A DNA stretch of 5,078 bases from assembly GCA_023459095.1 (NCBI GenBank), contig JAEWVQ010000340.1, positions 1-5,078 of the forward strand. The letters are read 5' to 3'. Numbering within the stretch: position 1 is the first letter of the stretch; each line of letters starts with the position of its first letter. This DNA is from Pseudomonadota bacterium (lineage in GTDB: Bacteria; Pseudomonadota; Gammaproteobacteria; Burkholderiales; Rhodocyclaceae). The position numbers and the translations under genes are program-made. Shown piece by piece: positions 1-5,078 of this stretch. The notes beneath the pieces were generated by a model, which searched no databases, was not told the DNA's origin, and saw nothing but the letters and a program-made list of their open reading frames with translations.

Positions 1-13
1 GTTATCATTTCCG
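1..13. promoter_or_regulatory. Possible truncated Fur-box half-site upstream of receptor gene
   Basis: The window opens with GTTATCATTTCCG. The GTTATCATT core resembles one arm of a Fur operator (consensus arm ATTATC). The same 13 bases occur again at 4503-4515 in front of the feoB-like gene. The other arm would lie before base 1, so a full match cannot be scored. Placement about 80 bases before the start codon of a siderophore receptor suits iron repression by Fur, which is an inference from gene family and position. Confidence 0.4.
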
Positions 14-82
14 CACGCACAATCAGCCAGCCACCCACCGGTCGTCTCCGGCGCGGAAGCCAGCCAGTCCCTTCCCGAAACC

Positions 83-86
83 GGAG
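83..86 (+). promoter_or_regulatory. Ribosome binding site of the siderophore receptor
   Basis: GGAG sits eight bases before the ATG at 95. It supports that ATG as the start. The resulting protein begins with a credible signal peptide. Confidence 0.6.
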
Positions 87-94
87 ATGTCCCG

Positions 95-2359
95 ATGGCC
101 CATATCGAGAGCCAGAAGCATGCGCTCGCCCAACAACCGCGGCTGAACCACGGCGCCGCTATCACCCTGCTCGCCGTCGCCCTGCCTGGTGCCGCGCTCG
201 CCCAGCAGGCGCAGACCCCGACCCTGCCCGCAGTCAACGTCACCGCCACCTCGGAGGCAGGCTACAAGGCGGAGTCGGTGTCGTCGCCGAAATACACCGA
301 ACCGCTGCGCGACGTGCCGCAGACGATCACGGTGATTCCCAAGGAAGTCCTCGCCGACCAGAACCTGCTGTCGCTCAAGGATGCGCTGAGCACCGTGCCC
401 GGCATCACCTTCGGCGCCGGCGAGGGCGGCGGTGGCGCGACCTACGACAACATCACCTTCCGCGGCATGCCGTCGAACGACGACATCACCGTCGACGGCA
501 TCCGCGACAGCGCCCGCACCTCGCGCACCGACACCTTCAACCTCGAACAGATCGAGATCTTCAACGGTTCGAGCTCGGTGACCTCGGGCGCGGGCGCGGT
601 CGGCGGCAGCATCAACCTGGTGAGCAAGCGCGCGCGCGCGGGCGACTTCACCGTGCTGTCGGGCGGCCTCGGCACCGACGACTACGGCCGCTTTACCGCC
701 GACATCAACCGCGATTTCGGCAACGGCGTGGCCGCGCGCCTGAATCTGATGAAGCACCAGAACGACATCCCCGGCCGCGATCACGAGCGCAACGAGCGCT
801 GGGGGGTGGCGCCGTCGATCACCTTCGGCCTGGGCAGCGCGACCCAGCTCACGCTGAGCTATCTCCATCAGGAAGACGACAACACCCCGCAATACGGCGT
901 GCCCTACTACAACGGCCGCCCGCTCGACGGCGTCGACCGCGAAAACTACTACGGCTACCGCAACGTCGATACCCAGGAGATCACCACCGAAGCGTTCACC
1001 GCGCTCCTCGATCACCGCTTCAACGACCACCTGACGCTGCGCAACCAGACGCGCTGGCAGGAAACCACCCAGTTCGCCATCGTCAATCCGCCGCAGGGCA
1101 CCTGGTGCCTGCCCTCGGGCGTGACCCCGACCGGCGGCGCCTGCGGCAGCACCGCGCCCGGCTTCTACACCCCGAGCGGGCCGCGCGGCACCACCCGCGA
1201 CACCAAGAACACCCTCCTCACCAACCAGACCGACCTCACCGCGGTGTTCACCACCGGCAGCATCGAACACACCGTGGTCACCGGCCTCGCGTTCACCCGC
1301 GAAACCTACGAGTTGGTCAACGGCAACTCGCAGACCGGCCCCTACCCGCCGATGAGCATCAGCGATCCACACAGCGTCTACACCGGGGTCAAGCGCTTCA
1401 ACAAGACCGGCGCCACCGACGGCACGCTCGACAACCGCGCGCTCTACGTCTTCGACACGCTGAAATTCAACGATCAGTGGCAGCTCTCGGGCGGCATGCG
1501 CTACGAGCGCAACGAGGGCGACTCGCGCACCGACAACCTCACCACCGGCGTCCGCGGGCAGAAGTTCGACAACACCGACGAGTTGTTCTCCTACCGCGCC
1601 GGCCTCACCTACAAGCCTGCGGCCAACGGTGCGGTCTATCTCGCCTACAGCAACTCGAAGACGCCGTCGAAGAGCTCGGTGAACGGTGCATGCACCGCGG
1701 CGAACTGCGCGGTCGATCCGGAAACCGCGGAGACCTACGAACTCGGCAGCAAGTGGGACCTGTTCGACAACAAGCTCGCCGTCACCGGCGCGGTGTTCCG
1801 CACCGAGCGCACCAACTACAAGGTCGCCGACGCCGGCAACCCCGACAACCCGAGCGGCGAGCAGCAGCTCGACGGCAAGGCCCGCGTCGACGGCATCGCC
1901 CTCGGCCTCGCCGGCCGCCTCACCGAGCAGTGGTCGGTGTTCGCCAACTACACCTACCTGAAGACCGAAGTCCTGCAAGGCGCGTCCGACTACATCTCCG
2001 CGCTCGGCCAGGACTACACCAAGGGCGACCGCCTGACCCAGACCCCCGACCACGCCTTCAGCCTGTGGACCACCTACCAGCTGCCGGCGGGCTGGCGCGT
2101 CGGCTACGGCGCCACCTATCAAGGGCGCATGTACCTGACCCAGCACAACGCGACCAATCCGGACGGCGCGCTGGTCAAGTCGCAGGACTACTGGGTGCAT
2201 CGCGCCATGGTCGGCTACCGCGTCAACCGTCAGCTCGACCTGCAGTTGAACATCAACAACCTGTTCGACGAGGAGTACTACACCCGCCTGCGCAACAACG
2301 GCTGGGCCGTGCCCGGCGACGGCCGCAGCGCGGTGCTGAGCGCGACCTACTCGTTCTGA
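95..2359 (+). CDS. TonB-dependent catecholate siderophore receptor, Fiu/PiuA-like
   Basis: This 754-residue outer-membrane receptor would import ferric siderophores using energy from TonB-ExbB-ExbD. The N-terminus has a short charged stretch, a hydrophobic run (about residues 20-36) and a signal peptidase site after ALA-36. A TonB-box-like segment follows (LPAVNVTAT, about 44-52). The plug domain spans about 65-178, with VPQTITVI, FRGMPSNDDITVDGIRD, DTFNLEQIEIF and GGSINLVSK. The rest is a 22-strand-type barrel ending in the terminal phenylalanine of YSF. Length and segments such as RNQTRW, NQTDL and FTRET agree from memory with E. coli Fiu (about 760 residues), a receptor for catecholates such as dihydroxybenzoylserine. 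Two cysteine pairs (338/350 and 533/538) probably form loop disulfides. The PiuC-family gene downstream strengthens the Fiu/PiuA assignment. The precise ligand cannot be read from sequence, so no symbol is given. Confidence 0.93.
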   Translation: MAHIESQKHALAQQPRLNHGAAITLLAVALPGAALAQQAQTPTLPAVNVTATSEAGYKAESVSSPKYTEPLRDVPQTITVIPKEVLADQNLLSLKDALSTVPGITFGAGEGGGGATYDNITFRGMPSNDDITVDGIRDSARTSRTDTFNLEQIEIFNGSSSVTSGAGAVGGSINLVSKRARAGDFTVLSGGLGTDDYGRFTADINRDFGNGVAARLNLMKHQNDIPGRDHERNERWGVAPSITFGLGSATQLTLSYLHQEDDNTPQYGVPYYNGRPLDGVDRENYYGYRNVDTQEITTEAFTALLDHRFNDHLTLRNQTRWQETTQFAIVNPPQGTWCLPSGVTPTGGACGSTAPGFYTPSGPRGTTRDTKNTLLTNQTDLTAVFTTGSIEHTVVTGLAFTRETYELVNGNSQTGPYPPMSISDPHSVYTGVKRFNKTGATDGTLDNRALYVFDTLKFNDQWQLSGGMRYERNEGDSRTDNLTTGVRGQKFDNTDELFSYRAGLTYKPAANGAVYLAYSNSKTPSKSSVNGACTAANCAVDPETAETYELGSKWDLFDNKLAVTGAVFRTERTNYKVADAGNPDNPSGEQQLDGKARVDGIALGLAGRLTEQWSVFANYTYLKTEVLQGASDYISALGQDYTKGDRLTQTPDHAFSLWTTYQLPAGWRVGYGATYQGRMYLTQHNATNPDGALVKSQDYWVHRAMVGYRVNRQLDLQLNINNLFDEEYYTRLRNNGWAVPGDGRSAVLSATYSF

Positions 2360-2381
2360 CCCTGCAGCCCCACCCTGCCCG

Positions 2382-2402
2382 CCGCCCCGCTCGCCGGGGC
2401 GG
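2382..2402 (+). terminator. Intergenic GC-rich hairpin between receptor and hydroxylase
   Basis: CCGCCCCG (2382-2389), loop CTCGC, and CGGGGCGG (2395-2402) form a perfect 8-bp stem. It is followed by TCTCTTC rather than a true U tract, so it would be at best a weak intrinsic terminator. It lies between two genes that probably form one operon. It could lower expression of the downstream gene relative to the receptor, or protect the upstream mRNA end. Confidence 0.4.
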
Positions 2403-2413
2403 TCTCTTCATCG

Positions 2414-2419
2414 AGAGGA
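2414..2419 (+). promoter_or_regulatory. Ribosome binding site of the PKHD hydroxylase
   Basis: AGAGGA lies seven bases before the first of two tandem ATG codons (2427 and 2430). The spacing favours the first ATG, which also gives the MM N-terminus seen in E. coli YbiX. Confidence 0.7.
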
Positions 2420-2426
2420 ACGCCGC

Positions 2427-3107
2427 ATGATGCTCCACGTCCCGGCGGTGCTGACCGCCCCCGAACTCGCCGAATGCCGCGCCTTGCTCGACGCGGCGCA
2501 GTGGGAAGACGGCCTCGCCACCGCCGGCGGCCAAGCCGCCCACGTCAAGCGCAACCGCCAGCTGCCCGAGCACGCGCCGGCGCTCGGCCGCCTGCGCGAC
2601 CTCGTCACCGCCGCGCTGCTGCGCAATCCACTGTTCTTCTCGGCGGCGCTGCCGCACCGCATCCTGCCGCCCTATTTCAACCGCTACGAGAACGGCGGCC
2701 ATTTCGGCAGCCATGTGGACAACGCCCTGCGCCGCGCCGCGGGGGCCGGGCACTTCCTGCGCACCGACGTCTCGAGCACGCTGTTCTTCACCGATCCGGA
2801 CGAATACGAGGGCGGCGAACTCGTCGTCGAGGACACCTACGGCACCCACCGCGTCAAATTGCCCGCGGGCGACCTGATCGTCTACCCCGCCACCAGTCTG
2901 CACCGCGTCGAGCCGGTGACCCGCGGCACCCGCGTCTGTTCCTTCCTGTGGACGCAAAGCATGGTGCGCGACGACTGGAAGCGCCACATGCTGTTCGACC
3001 TCGACCTGAACATCCAGCGCCTGCGCGCGCAACTGGGCGAGACCACGGAAACGGTGGCGCTCACCAGCCATTACCACAACCTGCTGCGCTGCTGGGCCGA
3101 GGTGTGA
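2427..3107 (+). CDS. piuC: PKHD-type Fe(II)/2-oxoglutarate hydroxylase, PiuC/YbiX family
   Basis: This 226-residue protein is essentially full length for the family (YbiX is 225). It belongs to the prolyl-4-hydroxylase-like dioxygenases, which use Fe(II), O2 and 2-oxoglutarate in the cytoplasm. The predicted iron ligands are visible: H96 and D98 in GSHVD, and H159 in SLHRV. R169 (TRGTRV) is the expected 2-oxoglutarate carboxylate binder. Family blocks include FNRYENG (84-90), DVSSTLFF (114-121), GGELVVED (129-136) and the C-terminal YHNLLR. It follows the receptor by 67 bases on the same strand, as ybiX follows fiu and piuC follows piuA, so shared iron control is likely. The physiological substrate is not established to my knowledge. 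A role in processing the siderophore or its receptor is inference. Confidence 0.93.
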   Translation: MMLHVPAVLTAPELAECRALLDAAQWEDGLATAGGQAAHVKRNRQLPEHAPALGRLRDLVTAALLRNPLFFSAALPHRILPPYFNRYENGGHFGSHVDNALRRAAGAGHFLRTDVSSTLFFTDPDEYEGGELVVEDTYGTHRVKLPAGDLIVYPATSLHRVEPVTRGTRVCSFLWTQSMVRDDWKRHMLFDLDLNIQRLRAQLGETTETVALTSHYHNLLRCWAEV

Positions 3108-3130
3108 GCCGGCAGCGGGACGGGTCAACG

Positions 3131-3161
3131 ACCGCGCCGGAGCATGCAGCCCCGGCGCGGT
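3131..3161. terminator. Hairpin between convergent genes, possible bidirectional terminator
   Basis: ACCGCGCCGG (3131-3140) pairs perfectly with CCGGCGCGGT (3152-3161), a 10-bp stem with an 11-base loop. It sits in the 92-base gap between the hydroxylase stop and the stop of the minus-strand small gene, where a terminator serving both directions is expected. Neither side has a T run, so classical intrinsic termination is not fully supported. The 3108-3199 gap holds nothing else I recognise. Confidence 0.5.
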
Positions 3162-3199
3162 AGAACGGATGACGGCAGGCGGCAGGCGCCGCCTGTGCC

Positions 3200-3499
3200 C
3201 TACGACAGCTGGCGCAAGGGCAGACGCACGCCGTCGTCGCTCAGCAGGGCGTAGGCCTGCCACTCCTCGATTAGGCCGTCGGCGCACTCGCGGATGCAGT
3301 TGGCGATGCGCGCATCGTCGCCGACGAGGCGCAGGTGATCGACGATGGCCTGGGCGATCGCCGGCGTGCGCTTCGCCGGAAAGCGCGACAGCAAATAGAG
3401 CAGCGCCGCCAGCGCCAGTTCGGGGCGAGAGTCGTACTCCGGCCCCACCGCCGCGCTCGCACCGGCCGCCGTGCCGCAGCGCGCGCTGCGCGTGCTCAC
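3200..3499 (-). CDS. Small helical protein of unknown function, coupled to S4 paralog
   Basis: I do not recognise this 99-residue protein. Translation would begin at a GTG (3499-3497) that overlaps the TGA of the S4 gene as GTGA, suggesting translational coupling. It ends at TAG 3202-3200. The first 18 residues are low-complexity and alanine-rich. From PEYDSRPELALAAL (about 20-33) it looks like a compact, mostly helical, soluble domain with LLYLLSRFP (33-41), AQAIVDHL (49-56), C68 and C72, and a conserved-looking EEW (78-80). No signal peptide or membrane segment is evident. The spacing of its helices resembles that of the 72-residue protein at the other end of this cluster (ALxxL, AxxA, a paired acidic step, a cysteine, then a late Asp), so the two may be distant paralogs. 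Codon bias matches the neighbours. The true start could be internal, since the N-terminal part looks uninformative. Confidence 0.7.
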   Translation of the reverse strand: MSTRSARCGTAAGASAAVGPEYDSRPELALAALLYLLSRFPAKRTPAIAQAIVDHLRLVGDDARIANCIRECADGLIEEWQAYALLSDDGVRLPLRQLS

Positions 3500-4107
3500 A
3501 GTCGCACCGCGTAGTATTCGACGACCTGCTGAACCTCGACCGGGAAGGGCACTTCGTCGGCCGCCGGCAGCCGCGTCACCGTCGCCGCGCACGCCGCGGC
3601 GTCGAAGCTGATCCATTCCGGACGGCTCAACGCAGGCTCGGCCATGCACTCCACCGCGGTCGGAATCTTGCGCCCCTTCTCGGTGAGCGCGATGGTGTCG
3701 CCGGGCTGGATGCGGATCGAGCCGATATTGACCTGGCGGCCGTTGAGCAGCACGTGCTTGTGGCGCACGAGTTGACGCGCGGCCACCGCGGTGGGGGCAA
3801 AGCCGGCGCGGAACACGAAGTTGTCGAGGCGGCGTTCGAGCAGTTCGAGCAGCTTCTCGCCGGTCGGCGCCTTGGACCCCTTGGCCTCGCGGAACAGGCG
3901 CTGGATCTGCTTTTCGGTGAGGCCGTAGTTGAAGCGCAGCTTCTGCTTCTCGATCAGCTGTACGCCGAAATCGGACTTGCGCTTGGGCCGCTGGCCGTGC
4001 TGGCCGGGCGGGTAGTTGCGCTCGCCGAGCGCCTTGCGCGACAGGCCGGGCAGTTCCGTGCCGAGGGCACGCAGGACTTTCAGTCTCGGACCGGTGTAAC
4101 GGGACAC
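3496..4107 (-). CDS. rpsD: 30S ribosomal protein S4, probable second copy
   Basis: The protein has 203 residues; S4 is usually 200-209. It starts with VSRYTGPRLK and has the family motif NYPPGQHG (31-38), then SDFGVQLIEKQKLR (45-58), GEKLLELLERRLDN (83-96) and an S4 RNA-binding domain at about 93-150 (ARQLVRH, LLNGRQVNI, PGDTIAL). S4 nucleates assembly of the small subunit on the 5' domain of 16S rRNA, and in E. coli also represses its own operon. The N-terminus (FGxP/LPG...NYPPGQHG type) resembles the forms common in cyanobacteria and Bacteroidetes more than the E. coli form, and has no zinc-binding cysteines. It stands outside the ribosomal alpha operon, between small unknown genes and downstream of a Fur-like operator, so it is probably an extra copy. 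The GTG start is chosen because AAGGAG lies six bases upstream and the N-terminus then matches S4. Confidence 0.92.
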   Translation of the reverse strand: MSRYTGPRLKVLRALGTELPGLSRKALGERNYPPGQHGQRPKRKSDFGVQLIEKQKLRFNYGLTEKQIQRLFREAKGSKAPTGEKLLELLERRLDNFVFRAGFAPTAVAARQLVRHKHVLLNGRQVNIGSIRIQPGDTIALTEKGRKIPTAVECMAEPALSRPEWISFDAAACAATVTRLPAADEVPFPVEVQQVVEYYAVRL

Positions 4108-4113
4108 TTGCTT

Positions 4114-4119
4114 CTCCTT
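4114..4119 (-). promoter_or_regulatory. Ribosome binding site fixing the GTG start of S4
   Basis: On the minus strand AAGGAG lies six bases upstream of GTG 4107-4105. This strong site decides against an in-frame ATG at 4152, which would add 15 residues absent from S4 proteins and has no such site. Confidence 0.8.
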
Positions 4120-4138
4120 GCTGGGTTCTATCGGCTCG

Positions 4139-4158
4139 GGTCCGGCACGCACCGGACC
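4139..4158 (-). other. Hairpin in the leader of the S4 gene
   Basis: GGTCCGG (4139-4145) pairs perfectly with CCGGACC (4152-4158) around a six-base loop. It lies in the 60-base gap between the stop of the first small gene and the S4 start, about 20 bases before the ribosome binding site. It has no T run downstream on the minus strand. It may affect mRNA processing or S4 translation; S4 autoregulation through leader structure is known in E. coli, but its use here is inference. Confidence 0.4.
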
Positions 4159-4167
4159 GCGAAAATT

Positions 4168-4386
4168 TCAAAACGGCGCGGGCGCGCGCGGCACATCCAT
4201 CGCGCGGTCGAGGACCGCGCACGACGCGAACAGATCCGAGTCGTCGGTGGTCTCCTCGATGCGGTGCAGCAGCATCCGCGCCTGCTGCGCCGCGCGCGGA
4301 CATCCGGACTGCAGATACTGCGACAGATGCGTCAGCGCGCCGCTGAGCAGCGCCATCTGTTCGGGCATGGGAAGCGGAGCATGCAT
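4168..4386 (-). CDS. Small unknown protein, first gene of Fur-box operon
   Basis: I do not recognise this 72-residue protein. The chosen start is ATG 4386-4384 (MHAPLPMPEQ), because the open frame extending to 4449 would be translated through the Fur-like operator. A second ATG at codon 7 is also possible. No strong Shine-Dalgarno is visible: AAGG is only two bases from the ATG, and GAGCG is weak. The body looks helical: MALLSGALTHLSQYL (11-25), SGCPRAAQQARMLLHRI (27-43), DDSDLFASCAVLDRAM (48-63), then a Pro/Ala tail. C29 and C56 are present, and there is no signal peptide or transmembrane helix. It lies directly behind the operator and 60 bases before S4, so it is probably the promoter-proximal, iron-repressed gene of a three-gene unit. 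A small regulatory or ribosome-associated protein is conceivable, but nothing in the sequence proves it. Confidence 0.65.
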   Translation of the reverse strand: MHAPLPMPEQMALLSGALTHLSQYLQSGCPRAAQQARMLLHRIEETTDDSDLFASCAVLDRAMDVPRAPAPF

Positions 4387-4406
4387 CGCCTTGCGCTCAA
4401 ACGAAA

Positions 4407-4426
4407 TGATAATGGTTATCACTATT
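4407..4426 (-). promoter_or_regulatory. Fur-box operator in divergent intergenic region
   Basis: Read on the minus strand, bases 4426-4408 match 16 of 19 positions of the classical consensus GATAATGATAATCATTATC. In the 7-1-7 form, 4407-4421 (TGATAATGGTTATCA) matches 13 of 14 defined positions. This AT-rich island stands out sharply in GC-rich DNA. It ends about 20 bases before the ATG of the minus-strand small gene, and contains -10-like hexamers on the minus strand (GATAAT at 4429-4424, TATCAT at 4411-4406), so Fur-Fe(II) would block that promoter. It is about 115 bases from the divergent feoB-like start and may influence it too. Confidence 0.85.
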
Positions 4427-4495
4427 ATCCATTGGCGAGGCCGGGTCAACCTTTCTTGCGTTCCCGCTTGCGCGAGGTCAAACGCCGCCAGGAAT

Positions 4496-4515
4496 GAGAT
4501 GAGTTATCATTTCCG
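4496..4515 (+). promoter_or_regulatory. Second, weaker Fur-like half-site before feoB
   Basis: The 13 bases GTTATCATTTCCG (4503-4515) repeat the first 13 bases of the window exactly. GTTATC is a 5-of-6 match to a Fur arm. The upstream arm (GAGATG, 4496-4501) is poor at 3 of 6, so only one half-site is convincing. It lies 24 bases before the feoB-like ATG, close enough to overlap its promoter. Confidence 0.4.
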
Positions 4516-4539
4516 CCGTTCTCACGCAGACGGTCCCAG

Positions 4540-5078
4540 ATGAACCACGCCGCCACCGCGGACGCGCCCGCCCGCACCCTCGCCCTCGTCGGCCACCCCA
4601 ACGTCGGCAAGTCGGTGCTCTTCCATCGCCTCACCGGCACCTACGTCAACGTCTCCAACTACCCCGGCACCACGGTCGAGGTGGCGCGCGCCGCCGCGCG
4701 CTTCGACCGCGACACCGCGCTGCTCGACACCCCCGGCGTGCTCGCCCTGCCCTCGCGCAGCGACGACGAGCGCGCCACCATGCGCGCCCTGCTGTTTGAA
4801 GACATGCGCGTGCTGATCCAGGTCGGCGACGCCAAGAACCTGCGCCGCACGCTGAACCTCACCGCGCTGCTCGCCGAACTCGGCGTGCCCATGGTGATGG
4901 CGCTGAACATGACCGACGAGGCCGGCGCGCGCGGCGTCACCATCGACAGCGCCGCGCTCGCCGACGCGCTCGGCGCGCCGGTGGTCGCCACCGTGGCCAC
5001 CGGCGGCGAAGGCATCGCGCCGCTCACCACGGCGCTCACCGCAGCCGCACGCCCGGCGCCGCTGCTGCGCTACGACCC
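4540..5078 (+). CDS. feoB: Ferrous iron transport protein B, N-terminal G domain (runs off window)
   Basis: FeoB is the inner-membrane Fe(II) permease with an N-terminal cytosolic GTPase domain. Only 179 codons of that domain are present; the gating-type membrane region would follow beyond the window. Visible motifs are G1 GHPNVGKS (18-25), switch I VNVSNYPGTTVE (36-47) with the G2 threonine, G3 DTPG (63-66), G4 NMTD (123-126), and a G5-like VATGGEG (about 155-161). The SNYPGTTVE block and ALNMTD are typical of FeoB rather than Era or Der GTPases. It differs from E. coli FeoB in DTPG instead of DLPG, Ser instead of Thr at the end of G1, and VGDAKNLRR where VDATNLER is usual; this looks like a divergent FeoB subgroup. 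No feoA lies upstream. ATG 4540 is the only ATG/GTG/TTG start after an in-frame stop at 4495, although its ribosome binding site is weak. Confidence 0.88.
   Translation, partial: MNHAATADAPARTLALVGHPNVGKSVLFHRLTGTYVNVSNYPGTTVEVARAAARFDRDTALLDTPGVLALPSRSDDERATMRALLFEDMRVLIQVGDAKNLRRTLNLTALLAELGVPMVMALNMTDEAGARGVTIDSAALADALGAPVVATVATGGEGIAPLTTALTAAARPAPLLRYD

Noticed and set aside
629..640. A CG dinucleotide run that might allow phase variation of the receptor
   Set aside because: Six CG units encoding Arg-Ala repeats are ordinary in this base composition and too short to claim slippage.
23..2200. A 725-codon open frame on the minus strand opposite the receptor gene
   Set aside because: It mirrors the codon structure of the receptor in GC-rich DNA and its product is Val/Gly/Ala/Arg-rich with no recognisable domain.
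1105..2430. A 441-codon plus-strand frame inside the receptor gene
   Set aside because: The translation is Arg/Pro/His-rich low-complexity sequence, typical of a shifted frame of a GC-rich gene.
2253..3287. A 344-codon minus-strand frame opposite the hydroxylase
   Set aside because: It is antisense to a clearly assigned gene and has no domain or plausible start.
4108..4152. An ATG start 15 codons upstream of the S4 GTG
   Set aside because: The added residues are not part of S4 and the start lies in a hairpin; the GTG has AAGGAG at ideal spacing.
3200..4303. A single 367-residue minus-strand protein
   Set aside because: Only its last 99 residues look like a protein. The upstream part is the S4 gene read in another frame, so the GTG at 3499 is taken as the start.
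4387..4449. A longer start for the first small minus-strand gene
   Set aside because: It would put coding sequence through the Fur-like operator and the probable promoter. The hydrophobic stretch WIIVITIII it encodes is just the operator read as codons, not a membrane anchor.
3169..4497. A 442-codon plus-strand frame opposite the S4 cluster
   Set aside because: It is antisense to S4, which is identified with confidence, and it crosses the Fur-like operator.
4659..5039. A 126-codon minus-strand frame opposite feoB
   Set aside because: It is a Ser/Ala/Arg-rich shadow of the FeoB G domain.
1..5078. tRNA or rRNA genes, insertion sequences, CRISPR arrays, attachment sites
   Set aside because: I looked for them and saw no repeat arrays, transposase motifs, cloverleaf-like sequences or rRNA signatures.

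Overview
The window reads as chromosomal DNA of a high-GC proteobacterium. The protein style and very GC-biased codon use fit a betaproteobacterium of the Rhodocyclales type (Thauera/Azoarcus-like), but that lineage is an inference. Almost everything recognisable concerns iron: a catecholate-type TonB-dependent receptor, its usual partner hydroxylase, the 5' part of a ferrous iron transporter gene, and a strong Fur-box-like operator.

Layout. Positions 1-94 are a leader that begins inside a possible Fur operator. Positions 95-2359 (+) encode a Fiu/PiuA-like outer-membrane siderophore receptor. After a 67-base gap with a perfect 8-bp hairpin comes a PKHD-type Fe(II)/2-oxoglutarate hydroxylase at 2427-3107 (+), of the PiuC/YbiX family. 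The receptor-hydroxylase pair is the same gene partnership as E. coli fiu-ybiX and Pseudomonas piuA-piuC. A 10-bp hairpin at 3131-3161 lies between this pair and a convergent minus-strand cluster.

The minus-strand cluster, read from right to left, holds a 72-residue unknown protein (4386 to 4168), a full-length ribosomal protein S4 of a non-enterobacterial sequence type (4107 to 3496, GTG start), and a 99-residue unknown protein (3499 to 3200) whose GTG start overlaps the S4 stop. Just upstream of the first gene is the best operator in the window, at 4407-4426, matching 16 of 19 positions of the classical Fur consensus. From 4540 (+) a FeoB-type G domain runs divergently off the window end, with no feoA in front of it.

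The most interesting point is the minus-strand cluster: an apparently iron-controlled extra ribosomal protein S4 placed between two small helical proteins that may be distant relatives of each other. Its function is not known to me. A plausible but untested idea is ribosome remodelling, or S4-mediated RNA control, under iron limitation.
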